This document shows positions 17,327-26,487 of a stretch of 64,000 nt of DNA, piece after piece (the first letter of the stretch is position 1; every line of letters starts with the position of its first letter). The position numbers and the translations under genes are program-made. This stretch comes from an uncultured Victivallales bacterium. Lineage in GTDB: Bacteria > Verrucomicrobiota > Lentisphaeria > Victivallales > UBA1829. The notes under the pieces were generated by a model. That model was not told the origin of the DNA, searched no databases, and saw nothing but the letters and a program-made list of their open reading frames with translations. The stretch spans positions 1 to 64,000 of the forward strand of contig CALXRL010000021.1 in NCBI GenBank assembly GCA_944390735.1, in the 5' to 3' direction.

Positions 17327-17962
17327 GGGAAAATCCTGTTCATAAAAAGCATTGTTTTTTACTGTTCTATGATAGACAAAAAATAAAATTTTATGATATA
17401 ATTTAGGAATGCTCCTTATTTTAATTTTCTCATTTTTTTATTTTTGGGCTTTTTATCTTCCCGGCTATAAATTTAATTTTTTATATTATTTTTGTTTTAT
17501 ATACTTTAATTCATTGTTTGCTATTTTTCAAATGATTTTTTTAAGTGTTAATCTAAAAAATGGTCGGATAATTTATATCTGGTTTGCCTGATCGGGGACT
17601 AATTGACAGCTATTTTTATGATTTGTAACAGGATGGAACTTTTTTAAGTAAAGTTTGACTGAAACAGTGTAACGATGGTTGTCCGTTTTTTGAAAATGTC
17701 TGCAAGGGGACAAGTGTGCCCTGCCGCTGAATCGGGCGGAGACGGGTGATTTTTTTCCCGTTTCGCTTCGGAAAAGGAAGGCGTTTGCCTGTCTGATTCC
17801 TTCCCCTTGGACAGGAAGTGTCTGGTGTATGGAAAGGAGCGGAGAAGATGGAGGTTTCATCGTCCGGAGCGAGGCAATCCGTAAAACGGCCAGCCTCCGA
17901 ATCACCATTTTCCCCGCAATCCGATTCAAAACGAAGCTCATTCAGGAGGAGAAGCCGGATCG
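17327..17962. other. AT-rich intergenic region
   Basis: About 640 bases without a supported gene. The part from 17340 to 17600 is far richer in A and T than the rest of the window. On the plus strand TAGACA, 18 bases, TATAAT (17373-17402) precedes an ATG at 17409. That ATG opens a 60-codon frame rich in Phe, Ile, Leu and Tyr, probably a composition artefact. The upstream promoter of the radical SAM operon must lie here but no -35/-10 pair stands out. Confidence 0.5.
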
Positions 17963-20188
17963 TTATTCCAGGCGGAAGTCAAAATTGAAGCGGCTTGTCT
18001 TCTTCTCGTGCAGCACGGCATGGCGAAGATCGTAAAGCCCCGCCGCCGCTCCCCGGAGCGGAGGAATCGACATGACTTTTTCCGAAAGAATCTGCGTCAG
18101 ATCCCCTGTATGTTCCACCAGAAACGTCTCTCCCCGCAGATCCGTCATCCGGTCCCCGGCCGCGATTTCCGCCCGCGTCGAAAGAAGCGGGGGCCTGCCG
18201 TACTGGTAAATTTCCACCGGAAGAACCGATTTGGAGATCATGGCTTCCAGTTCGGTTCTCTCCAGTTCCAGCCAGGCCTGCACCATGGCGATTCCGCGCA
18301 CAGCCGCCTCCTGAACCGCCATGGAGTTGCAGATCGGCATCGGCATGCAGCTCTTCACAACAACTCCCGGAAACTCCTTCACCAGCGAAAGATGGGAAAG
18401 CGAACTGATCCGGATCACCCGGCCTCCCTTTTTCACATACTCCCGAAGAGCCTCCCGGACGTGCTCCAGAGCATTCTCCGCAATGAAAAAGGGCAGAAGC
18501 ACCTCTTCTCCCGGCGCAGGTCCGGCTTCCAGTTCCCGGACGATCCGGAGCTTTTCCGTGAATTCCGGATGCTTTCTTCCGGGAACAATCGCGCAGTCCG
18601 GCCATGGACGCTTGTCCGGTTTCGCGTGCAGCGAATCGTAATCCCTCCGGAACCGTTCCAGACTCTTCCGGGATTCCTGCTCCGCCGTTTCCGCGTTCCC
18701 GTGCCTGTCCAGATAATCCCGGAACTCCTTCCGCAGCGTCTTGAATACACTCGCGGGAAGAAACGGATTCCCCGTGATTTCCGCGGAAACCCTTCCGCAG
18801 GTGAAACGGGCAAAGGAGAGCTGCCTGAATTCTTTGGCGATCGTTTCCGGAAGGAGCGGCCTGGTTCCCGCTTCCGAAAGCGAAAGCTCTTTCTTCCATT
18901 CGATTCCGCCGCATTTCACGCGGAACTCGCCGCAGCTGACGAACACCTCCAGATCCGCCGGAGGCTTCCACTCGGGGAGAGTGTCGATCCGTTTGGAGAA
19001 GTCGCCGACCCGCTCGCTGATTTTATAGACGATTCCGCCGCGCGGGACCTCCTTGTCGGAATGGATGAAACAACGTTCCCCTTTCGAGACTGATGCGACC
19101 GATTTTCCATTCAGACTCATTTTCGTAATGCAGTGAGCCGGTCCCTCGTCTCCGCTCTGCGGCTGGATGCGGATAGTGTCGCCGAGCGAGATTCTGCGGG
19201 AAGCGGAAACTTCAAATCCGTTCCTCGAATGCGCAATCACTTTTCCGCAGAGAAGACCGGAAACCCCCATTGCATCGTATTTGATCAGATGCTTTGCCGA
19301 ATCCGGCGTATAGTATCCCAGGGACCAGCGGCGCCCGCAGGTGTGGGAGAGCCGTTCCTTTGCCGCGGGAAGAATCTCCCGGAACTCCTCCTCCGATTCC
19401 GCCTTCATCACCATCCGGTACGCGGAAACCACGTTTTCCACGTAGTCCGCGCGCCGGAGTCTCCCTTCAATTTTCAGCGAGGAAACCCCTGTTGCGATTA
19501 TCTTCGGAAGAATTTCCAGCGTGCAGAGATCCTGCGAGGAGAGAAAAAATCCATTGCCGTTTTTTGAATGGTGTCTTCTCCGGCAGGGCTGTTTGCATTT
19601 TCCCCGGTTTCCGCTCCAGCCGCCGAGCCACGAGGAAAGAAGACAGGTCCCGGAAATGCAGCAGCAGAGCGCCCCGTGAATGAAAATCTCCACTTCGACC
19701 GGCGGTCTGCTTTTCATCATCTGTTCCAGTTCCTTCAGCGTGGTCTGCCGTTCCAGAATCACGCGGGAGAGCCCGAGCTCCTTTGCCATGGCGAGGCCCG
19801 CGGAGTTGTTCAGTCCCATCTGGGTGGACCCGTGGATCGCCAGTCCCGGAAAGTATTCCCGCAGAATCCGGACAATTCCGAGATCCTGCACAATCAGCGC
19901 ATCGGGTCGCAGAGTGTTGAGTTCCGCAAGTTCCTCCGCGGCGGCGAGCAGCTCGGATTCCTTCACCAGCGTATTGAACGTGACATAGACTTTCCGGTCG
20001 TTTTTCCGTGCATATGCGATCAGTTTCGCCATCTCCTCCCGGGAGAAGTTTTCGGTTCGTTCGCGCGCGTTGAAGCGTTTGAGTCCCGCGTAGACCGCGT
20101 CGGCGCCGGCGTCAAACGCGGCGAGGGCGCATGCGAGATTTCCCGCAGGCGCCAGCAGTTCGGGGAGTTTGTGTTCTGAAGCATTCAT
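17963..20188 (-). CDS. U32 family protein, RlhA-like (23S rRNA hydroxylation)
   Basis: 741 aa. Residues 1-300 are the U32 domain with LPELLAPAGN at the start and the signature EIFIHGALCCCISGTCLLSS (Cys-rich, 4Fe-4S binding in studied members), followed by KCKQPCR. The C-terminal 400 residues are a collagenase-like/DUF3656-type extension. E. coli RlhA, which hydroxylates C2501 of 23S rRNA, has this layout but is about 650 aa; TrhP is shorter. Older annotations call these peptidases. The ATG at 20188 was chosen because ELLAPAGN normally lies near the N-terminus; the ribosome site is weak and the -10 box is only 8 bases upstream, suggesting a nearly leaderless mRNA. Confidence 0.82.
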   Translation of the reverse strand: MNASEHKLPELLAPAGNLACALAAFDAGADAVYAGLKRFNARERTENFSREEMAKLIAYARKNDRKVYVTFNTLVKESELLAAAEELAELNTLRPDALIVQDLGIVRILREYFPGLAIHGSTQMGLNNSAGLAMAKELGLSRVILERQTTLKELEQMMKSRPPVEVEIFIHGALCCCISGTCLLSSWLGGWSGNRGKCKQPCRRRHHSKNGNGFFLSSQDLCTLEILPKIIATGVSSLKIEGRLRRADYVENVVSAYRMVMKAESEEEFREILPAAKERLSHTCGRRWSLGYYTPDSAKHLIKYDAMGVSGLLCGKVIAHSRNGFEVSASRRISLGDTIRIQPQSGDEGPAHCITKMSLNGKSVASVSKGERCFIHSDKEVPRGGIVYKISERVGDFSKRIDTLPEWKPPADLEVFVSCGEFRVKCGGIEWKKELSLSEAGTRPLLPETIAKEFRQLSFARFTCGRVSAEITGNPFLPASVFKTLRKEFRDYLDRHGNAETAEQESRKSLERFRRDYDSLHAKPDKRPWPDCAIVPGRKHPEFTEKLRIVRELEAGPAPGEEVLLPFFIAENALEHVREALREYVKKGGRVIRISSLSHLSLVKEFPGVVVKSCMPMPICNSMAVQEAAVRGIAMVQAWLELERTELEAMISKSVLPVEIYQYGRPPLLSTRAEIAAGDRMTDLRGETFLVEHTGDLTQILSEKVMSIPPLRGAAAGLYDLRHAVLHEKKTSRFNFDFRLE

Positions 20189-20196
20189 CGTGCGGT

Positions 20197-20225
20197 AATA
20201 TAGCATTTCCCCAAGTCGATTTCCA
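20197..20225 (-). promoter_or_regulatory. Promoter of the U32 gene
   Basis: TGGAAA, 17-base spacer, TATATT preceded by TGC (extended -10) on the minus strand. The distance to the ATG implies a very short leader. Confidence 0.4.
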
Positions 20226-20263
20226 GACAGAGCGGAATTTTTTCCCCCGATGCGCATCTCTTT

Positions 20264-20292
20264 TTGACAAAGAGCTTTTCCGGTTGTATAGT
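20264..20292 (+). promoter_or_regulatory. Promoter of the EamA transporter gene
   Basis: TTGACA, 17-base spacer, TATAGT; nearly consensus sigma-70 type, 25 bases before the ATG. Confidence 0.75.
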
Positions 20293-20317
20293 AATCGTTT
20301 CACGAAAGAGGTGGAGA

Positions 20318-21211
20318 ATGTCGATTTCCATTCCCGCATGGTTTCTTCCGATCGTGGTGTCGGCGGTCGGACTCGGGTTTTACGACATCTGCAAAAAACA
20401 CGCTGTCCGCGACAATTCCGTGATGCCGGTTCTGTTTCTGGCGACGCTGTCCGGTTCGGCCCTGTTTGTCGTCGGAACGCTGCTGTTCGGCGATTTTTCC
20501 AGAGCGATCGTCTGTTCGCCTCAGCACTGGTGGCTTCTGCTGGGAAAATCCCTGATTGTCGCATCCAGCTGGACCTGTGTCTATTATGCCATGCGGGAAC
20601 TGCCGATCTCCATCGCGGCTCCGATCCGCGCCAGCGCTCCGCTCTGGACGTTTATCGGCAGTCTGATTCTCTTCTCCGAGGTGCCGACCGTCCTGCAGGG
20701 CGTCGGGATGCTGCTGATCTTTGTCGGATATTATGTGTTTTCCGTGCTCGGTAAACTGGAGGGGATCTCTTTTCGCGGAAACCGGGGCGTGCATCTGATT
20801 CTGCTGGGAACGCTGCTCGGCGCGGTCTCCGCTCTGTACGACAAATATCTGCTGAACGTGATCCGCATCCCGCGTGACACGGTCCAGCTCTGGTTTTCGA
20901 TTGATCTGGTCGCGGTGCTCGGAGCCGCATGGCTGATCCGGCGTTTCGCGTTCGGCCATCAGCATCGCTTCGTCTGGCGCTGGACCATTCCGGCTACCGG
21001 AATCCTTCTGATCCTGGCGGACTTCCTCTATTTTTATGCGGTGAGTCTTCCGGAAATTCATATTTCGATCCTGTCGCTGGTGCGCCGGTGCAGCTGCATT
21101 GTCACGTTTGCATTCGGGGTCTACTTCTTCCACGATGCGAATGTCAAACGCAAGGCGCTTGCGCTGCTGCTGATTCTGCTGGGTGTGTTCCTGCTGGCAC
21201 TCGCGGGATGA
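20318..21211 (+). CDS. EamA/DMT family membrane transporter
   Basis: 297 aa, about ten hydrophobic segments in two repeated halves, the layout of the drug/metabolite transporter superfamily. Motifs include the ASSWTCVYYAMRELPISIA stretch in the first half and SLPEIHISILSLVRRCSCI in the second, at matching positions. The ATG at 20318 follows GGTGGAG and a strong promoter; an in-frame ATG further upstream overlaps the -35 box and is unlikely. It is divergent from the U32 gene. The substrate is unknown. Confidence 0.82.
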   Translation: MSISIPAWFLPIVVSAVGLGFYDICKKHAVRDNSVMPVLFLATLSGSALFVVGTLLFGDFSRAIVCSPQHWWLLLGKSLIVASSWTCVYYAMRELPISIAAPIRASAPLWTFIGSLILFSEVPTVLQGVGMLLIFVGYYVFSVLGKLEGISFRGNRGVHLILLGTLLGAVSALYDKYLLNVIRIPRDTVQLWFSIDLVAVLGAAWLIRRFAFGHQHRFVWRWTIPATGILLILADFLYFYAVSLPEIHISILSLVRRCSCIVTFAFGVYFFHDANVKRKALALLLILLGVFLLALAG

Positions 21212-21230
21212 TGCGGGGGCGCATCGTTTT
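21210..21230 (+). terminator. Terminator overlapping the transporter stop codon
   Basis: GATGCG and CGCATC pair around GGGG, then G and four T. The stem begins inside the stop codon of the EamA gene. Confidence 0.5.
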
Positions 21231-21417
21231 CTCCAGCGTGAAAACGGGCGGGGCAGGGGACCCTCCGAAAAAGAGAAGAAAGTTTTTTTGTCTGCACGCG
21301 TCTTCCCGATCTTGAAATACGGGGGAATGCCGTCTATTGTTACCGGAGATTCGTGCGGGATGCGGGAATCCGCCCGGATGACGTGCGCGAAAATTCGAAA
21401 CGGGAGATGAGGGGCTG

Positions 21418-22080
21418 ATGCGTATTCTTTCAAAAAATGTCGACGGGAAACTTTCTGTCGTGATCCGTCTTCTGGCATTTCTCGGACTTTCAGGCGGGGG
21501 ACTGTGGATTTTCTTCCGTCTGGGGGAGCTGAAATCGGGCGGACTGGGCGGCGGGGTTGCCGCGTCGATTCTCTTTCTCTTCGGGACGGTGCTGATCGCA
21601 GCGGGACTGCTGGCCGTGGCGGGGCCTCTGCTGACAAGAGGAATGGCGGCGATGGTCAACGGTTTGTTCCTTCCGTCCGCGAAGCTGGAGAAACCCGCGC
21701 TGATGCTCTCTCCGGTGGCGGGAAAGATCGCGGCAGGACAACTGGAGGAGGCGCTTCGGGAATTGAAAGAGCTGGAGCGTCTGCATCCGGAGAATGCGGC
21801 GGTCTGCCGGATGGCGGCGGATCTGTATGCGGGACGTCTGCATGATCCGCAGTCCGCGTTCGAGACTCTGCGCAGATATCTGCACGGTTCGGATCGGACT
21901 CCGGTGGAGGAGTGCGTTCCGCTGGTGATGCGTTATACGGATCTCTGTCTGCGCGGCGGACTGTATGACGAGGCCAGGATGTGTGTCGAGCGCGAACTGC
22001 GCAGAACGTGTTATTCGGAGCGGGAAAGAGCCCGTCTCCGCAAACGTCTGGATGTGATTGGAAGGAGGCAACGAGCATGA
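21418..22080 (+). CDS. Membrane protein with TPR-like domain, coupled to tandem PilT
   Basis: 220 aa. Two N-terminal membrane segments (about 16-34 and 46-70) are followed by a soluble helical part with TPR-like spacing (AAGQLEEALRELKELERLHPENA, then ADLYAGRLHDPQSAFETLRRYL). I do not recognise a named family. Its stop overlaps the next gene's ATG (ATGA), so it is translationally tied to the double PilT ATPase and may be a membrane partner or scaffold for it. The ATG at 21418 has GGGAGATGAGGGG upstream. Confidence 0.7.
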   Translation: MRILSKNVDGKLSVVIRLLAFLGLSGGGLWIFFRLGELKSGGLGGGVAASILFLFGTVLIAAGLLAVAGPLLTRGMAAMVNGLFLPSAKLEKPALMLSPVAGKIAAGQLEEALRELKELERLHPENAAVCRMAADLYAGRLHDPQSAFETLRRYLHGSDRTPVEECVPLVMRYTDLCLRGGLYDEARMCVERELRRTCYSERERARLRKRLDVIGRRQRA

Positions 22081-24290
22081 ATTCGATTCTGGAACTGCTG
22101 GGACACGCGGTCGCAGCCGGGGCGTCGGACCTGTTTGTCACGGCGGGAAAATCCCCGTCGTACCGGATCAAGGGGGAACTGACGACGGATCCGGAAAAGC
22201 CGCCTGTTTCCGCCGGAGAGATCGACGCGTTCCGCCGTTCCGTCATCGGCGAGGAGGGCGAACGGCATTATCATGCGGCCTCGGGGTACGACGCCTCCTA
22301 TGCGGTGACGGAGACCGAGCGGTACCGCATCAACTTTTTCACCACTCTGAACGGACCTGGTTTTGTGGTTCGACCGATTCTTCTGGGCAGCGACATTCAT
22401 TTTTCGCATCTGAGTCTTCCGGCGATTCTTCCGGAGCTCTGTTCGCTTTCGCGGGGGATTCTTCTGGTGACCGGTTCCACCGGCTGCGGCAAATCCACCA
22501 CACTGAGTGCGATGGTCAACTACATCAACACCCATTTTCACAAGCATATTCTGACGATTGAGGACCCGATCGAATTCATGCACACGGACAAGCTTTCGCT
22601 GGTGACCCAGCGGGAAATAGATTCCTCCGTGTCCGGCGGCTTTGCGCGCGCCCTCCGGTTTGCTTTGAGGGAGAATCCCGATGTGATCGTGATCGGCGAG
22701 ATGCGCGACATGGAGACCATTCAGGTTGCCGTGACCGCCGCGCTGACGGGGCATCTGGTGATCTCCACGGTTCACACCACCGATTCCATTCAGACGGTCG
22801 AGCGGCTGATCGGTCTTTTTCCGGAGGCACAGCGGGAACAGCTGGCCGCCGATCTCGGTCTGGCGATTCAGGCGATTCTGTCGCAGCGTCTTCTTCCGCG
22901 CGCCGATCAGAAAGGCATGGTGCCCGCCGTGGAGATCCTGCTGGGCAGCGGAACGGTCAAAAAACAGATCGCCGACCGGGATTTCAATGCGCTGGAAATC
23001 ACCCTGAAAGCCGGGGTCAATCAGGGCATGGTGACATTCAACAATGCCCTCTATCAGCTCTACCGGGAGGGGGTCATTACTCTGGATACCGCCCTGGCCG
23101 CTTCCGGCAATCCCGCCGAACTGGATCTGATGATCAAGGGCATGGAAAGCGGAAACGATGTTTTTCTGCCGCGCTACGGAATCATCGCCGACGAGAACGA
23201 CGAAAAACTTGTCGATATGAAAACGCTCTTCCGCACCGCGGTCAAGACCGGCGCAAGCGACATGCTTCTTTCCGCGGGCTCGCCCCCGATGCTCCGGCTG
23301 AACGGTTCCATGCGTTCGCTGGATCTTCCCGCGCTCTCCCCGGAGGATGTCGAACGGCTGCTCTTCAGCGTGCTGACCAAGCATCAGAGAATTGTGCTGG
23401 AGGAGAATCGGGAACTGGATTTTGCTCTTTCCGTCACGCTTCCGGTTCCGGACGGGAAAAAGAGGAAGGAGGTGCGGTACCGTTTCCGTCTGAATGCGTT
23501 TTATCAGCGGGGTAGTCTCGGAATGGTGGCGCGGGTCGTGCCCACGGAGATCCCGACTCCGGAACAGCTGCATCTTCCGGGGGTTCTGGTGAATATCGTC
23601 TCCAAAAAGCAGGGAATGATTCTGGTGACCGGTCCGACGGGAAGCGGAAAATCCACCACGCTGGCCAGTCTGCTGAATCTGGTGAACCGGACGCGGCCGT
23701 GCCACATCATCACGATTGAGGACCCGATCGAATATGTGTATGAGAATCTCCAGTCGGTTGTGGAGCAGCGGGAACTGCATTCCGATACGCTCGGATTCGC
23801 GCCCGCCCTCAAGGCCGCGATGCGGGAAGCGCCCGATGTCATCATGGTCGGGGAGATGCGCGATACTGAAACCATGGCCTCCGCCCTGACCGCCGCTGAA
23901 ACGGGCCATCTGGTCCTGGCGACCGTTCATACCAACAGCGCGCCGCAGACCATCGACCGTGTGATCGACTCGTTCCCGCCGAATCAGCAGAATCAGATCC
24001 GTCAGCAGCTTTCCGGGACTCTTCTTGCAGTGGTTTCCCAGCGGCTGATTCCGCGTCTGAACGGGGAGGGGCGCGTCGCCGCCTTTGAAGTGCTGATCGG
24101 AACGCCGCCCGCCCAGTCGCTGATCCGCGAAGGCAAGACGCATCAGCTCCAGTCCGTCATCGAGACCAATTTCAAGGATGGCATGATTACCCTCCAGAAA
24201 TCGCTGGAGGCGCTCTACGAGAGCGGCGAGATCGCGCTGGAAGAGACGCTGCGCTTCTCCGCCGACTGCCAGCCGACCCGGGCCTACTGA
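22077..24290 (+). CDS. Tandem PilT/PilU-type ATPase (two motor units in one chain)
   Basis: 737 aa, twice the normal PilT length of about 350. Each half has the full set of motifs. The N-half carries GASDLFVTAGKSPSYRIKG, Walker A GSTGCGKST (133-141), TIEDPIEF, GEMRDMET and STVHTTD. The C-half carries GASDMLLSAGSPPMLRLNG, Walker A GPTGSGKST (519-527), TIEDPIEY, GEMRDTET and ATVHTNS. Only the C-half keeps the SLIREGKTHQL segment of the PilT AIRNLIRE motif. PilT ATPases power retraction of type IV pili or pseudopili at the inner membrane. No pilus assembly genes are in the window apart from scattered pseudopilins. The ATG at 22077 overlaps the upstream stop. Confidence 0.92.
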   Translation: MNSILELLGHAVAAGASDLFVTAGKSPSYRIKGELTTDPEKPPVSAGEIDAFRRSVIGEEGERHYHAASGYDASYAVTETERYRINFFTTLNGPGFVVRPILLGSDIHFSHLSLPAILPELCSLSRGILLVTGSTGCGKSTTLSAMVNYINTHFHKHILTIEDPIEFMHTDKLSLVTQREIDSSVSGGFARALRFALRENPDVIVIGEMRDMETIQVAVTAALTGHLVISTVHTTDSIQTVERLIGLFPEAQREQLAADLGLAIQAILSQRLLPRADQKGMVPAVEILLGSGTVKKQIADRDFNALEITLKAGVNQGMVTFNNALYQLYREGVITLDTALAASGNPAELDLMIKGMESGNDVFLPRYGIIADENDEKLVDMKTLFRTAVKTGASDMLLSAGSPPMLRLNGSMRSLDLPALSPEDVERLLFSVLTKHQRIVLEENRELDFALSVTLPVPDGKKRKEVRYRFRLNAFYQRGSLGMVARVVPTEIPTPEQLHLPGVLVNIVSKKQGMILVTGPTGSGKSTTLASLLNLVNRTRPCHIITIEDPIEYVYENLQSVVEQRELHSDTLGFAPALKAAMREAPDVIMVGEMRDTETMASALTAAETGHLVLATVHTNSAPQTIDRVIDSFPPNQQNQIRQQLSGTLLAVVSQRLIPRLNGEGRVAAFEVLIGTPPAQSLIREGKTHQLQSVIETNFKDGMITLQKSLEALYESGEIALEETLRFSADCQPTRAY

Positions 24291-24349
24291 CACGGCGGAG
24301 AACTTCTTCTGCGGAACGCTTCCGGCGCTTCTTCGGAGGGGCGATCCCG

Positions 24350-26422
24350 TTATTTGCCGGGAACGGCCCGCAGTTCGACTTTCCCGATTTCCAGCACTCC
24401 CGCCGCGGCGGGTTTTTCGGTGCTGATGCTCAGGGAGATCCGATCGGTTTTCCCGTGCTGTTTTTCGTCGATGGAGTAGACCGGATAGTTTCCGTAGAGA
24501 AATGTGAGTTTTCCCCCGGCGCGGCGGATGCGGTAGAGGGCGGGATACTCAACATCAAAATTGTCGCGGACAACCCGGAAGGGCGTTCCCGGCCATGAGG
24601 CGGAAACATAGGTCTGTTTTTCGGTCCTGGGGGTGAGTCCAAATCTGGTTTTCCCGTCGGCGCTTCCCGCGTTGAGGAAGAAGGCAACCCATCCGCCGGC
24701 AGGCCGCGATTTCATGGAGTTGACATGGAAAATCATCTCCGTGTTGTCCGGCAGAGGCTCGGAAAAGGCGAGAGAGAGCGAGCCTTTGCCGCCGCCCGCC
24801 AGAACAAAGGTTCCCTTGTCGGTCTTTCCGAAGAAGGGTTCCGCGAGGGGGGCGGCGGGCAGTTCGGCTTTCGCATGATTCCGGAGTTTTTCTGCGGGAA
24901 TCGGAAGGGCGATGTCGCGCAGGTGTCTGCCGAGGATCGGTTTGACTTCAATTTTGATGGGTCCGTTCCAGGTGCGGGGGGCTTCGGCGGTGCCGCCGTC
25001 GGCGTGATAGAGCAGATTGGAATAGGTGATCTTGTTGGAGATGGTCCAGTTGTCCCTGAGTTTGATGATCTCTTTGCCGTTGCGGAGAAGAGCGAATTCG
25101 GGACGGCCCTCTTCCAGAGGGATCCGGAACTTGTGGATTCCGGCGGGGAAGGCCTTCTCATGCTTTCTGCCGTTCAGCGTGATGCGCAGGACGCCGGGTT
25201 CCTTGAGGAATCCGAGGAGTTCAATCTCATCATAGGCTTTCGGACCGTTGACGCGGAACGGCTTTTTCTGTTTCGCCGGATCGTGTTTGGCTTTGACGCT
25301 CTGAAGACGGTGGAAGTAGTAGATGGCGTCGCGGACGATTTTCGGCTGTTTTCCGGTTTTGAACCAGCTGGTGTAGTAGGCGGTCAGATCGTAGAAAGCC
25401 CAGCGCGTGCCGGTGGAGGGGGCGATTTCAGAGCCTTCGGAGTAATCGCTCCAGGTGATGAGTTGAACCATTCCGGCATCATAGTCCATGGCGGTTTTCC
25501 ACATTTCGCGGAAGAGTTCGGAGCCGCGGCATTCGCCGCTCCATCCGGCCCGCGGACGGCAATCCTGCGGACGGACCGGCGCCATGAAGAATTTTCCGTA
25601 GCGCGGAGTTTCCGCAAGCGCCTTTCTGCGCCAGCGGATCTGTTCATCCAGCGTGCTGGTGCCCCAGTCGAAGAATCCGATGGAGAGATCCTTGTAGTCC
25701 TTCAGGTACTTCCACCATCCCTGGAATCCGGGGATGAAAAGCACGTCGACTCCGTTCTGTTTGAGTTCCGCGATCCGTTCCTTCCACCAGGCGGGCGACT
25801 GCGCATAGGCGTTGTAGGGTGCGATCACCAGTTTGCCGTCGATGCGGAAGAGCGAGGGATCGTCCGCAATTTTCAGAAGCGCGGGAACCATGCGTTCGGG
25901 ATGTCCTTTGAATTCCGCGGTCATGTCCGGCATAATCAGGATGGAGAATCCCCGGCCGTATTTTTTGACCTGTTTCATCAGATCCAGCAGCGTGGTCCAG
26001 TGACGGCCCCGGGTGGAGAGAATGTTGTAGGCGAATCCGTCCATTCCGGTTTCGGCGGCCATGCGGACCTCTTCATAGCGGTCGAGCTGTGCCCAGTCCG
26101 GAACGCGGCGGGGAAGACGGGGGATCGGACGCTGATTGATGAAATGCCCGTAGGCGCGGTGCTTGCCGTTTTCCCCATCCGGATGAAGATAGCCTTTCTG
26201 ATAGTAGTCATTGGCCGGATCGCGATCGTCGATGGAGATCGGAAACTGGGAGAAGTAGTGGGCGAAGACTTTCTTCTTCATCGCGCGGAGGGTTTCCTCC
26301 GGCAGCCGGTCGAAGGGCCATTGAAGCGTCTTTTGCGCCGTTTCCGCCGCGGTTGCTGTGGTGCAGAGGAGAAGCGCCGCGGAAACGGCGCCCAGAAGGA
26401 GGGTGGACCATGGTTTCATCAT
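24350..26422 (-). CDS. Secreted GH71/GH99-like glycoside hydrolase
   Basis: 690 aa. A signal peptide (residues 1-26, ending TATAAET) precedes a TIM-barrel region with the GH71-type opening KVFAHYFSQFPISI and later motifs GMDGFAYNILS, SILIMPDMTAEF, VLFIPGFQGWW and VQLITWSDYSEGSEIAPS. The last of these matches the conserved end of alpha-1,3-glucanase/mannanase-like barrels. The final 200 residues form a beta-rich, possibly carbohydrate-binding part. It would act outside the cytoplasm on an alpha-glucan or mannan-like polymer; the exact substrate is inferred only from fold resemblance. AGGA lies six bases before ATG 26422; the next codon is also ATG. It is third in an operon after GntR and a pseudopilin. 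Confidence 0.72.
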   Translation of the reverse strand: MMKPWSTLLLGAVSAALLLCTTATAAETAQKTLQWPFDRLPEETLRAMKKKVFAHYFSQFPISIDDRDPANDYYQKGYLHPDGENGKHRAYGHFINQRPIPRLPRRVPDWAQLDRYEEVRMAAETGMDGFAYNILSTRGRHWTTLLDLMKQVKKYGRGFSILIMPDMTAEFKGHPERMVPALLKIADDPSLFRIDGKLVIAPYNAYAQSPAWWKERIAELKQNGVDVLFIPGFQGWWKYLKDYKDLSIGFFDWGTSTLDEQIRWRRKALAETPRYGKFFMAPVRPQDCRPRAGWSGECRGSELFREMWKTAMDYDAGMVQLITWSDYSEGSEIAPSTGTRWAFYDLTAYYTSWFKTGKQPKIVRDAIYYFHRLQSVKAKHDPAKQKKPFRVNGPKAYDEIELLGFLKEPGVLRITLNGRKHEKAFPAGIHKFRIPLEEGRPEFALLRNGKEIIKLRDNWTISNKITYSNLLYHADGGTAEAPRTWNGPIKIEVKPILGRHLRDIALPIPAEKLRNHAKAELPAAPLAEPFFGKTDKGTFVLAGGGKGSLSLAFSEPLPDNTEMIFHVNSMKSRPAGGWVAFFLNAGSADGKTRFGLTPRTEKQTYVSASWPGTPFRVVRDNFDVEYPALYRIRRAGGKLTFLYGNYPVYSIDEKQHGKTDRISLSISTEKPAAAGVLEIGKVELRAVPGK

Positions 26423-26487
26423 TCAAGTTCCTGATTGTTGGTTCCGGTTTTGGGGTATCCTGTTCAATGATCGAAAAACGGCTGCGC

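Noticed and set aside
17409..17591. 60-codon hydrophobic open frame
   Set aside because: It has no ribosome site, is made almost only of AT-rich codons and lies in an AT-rich island; kept only as part of the gap description.
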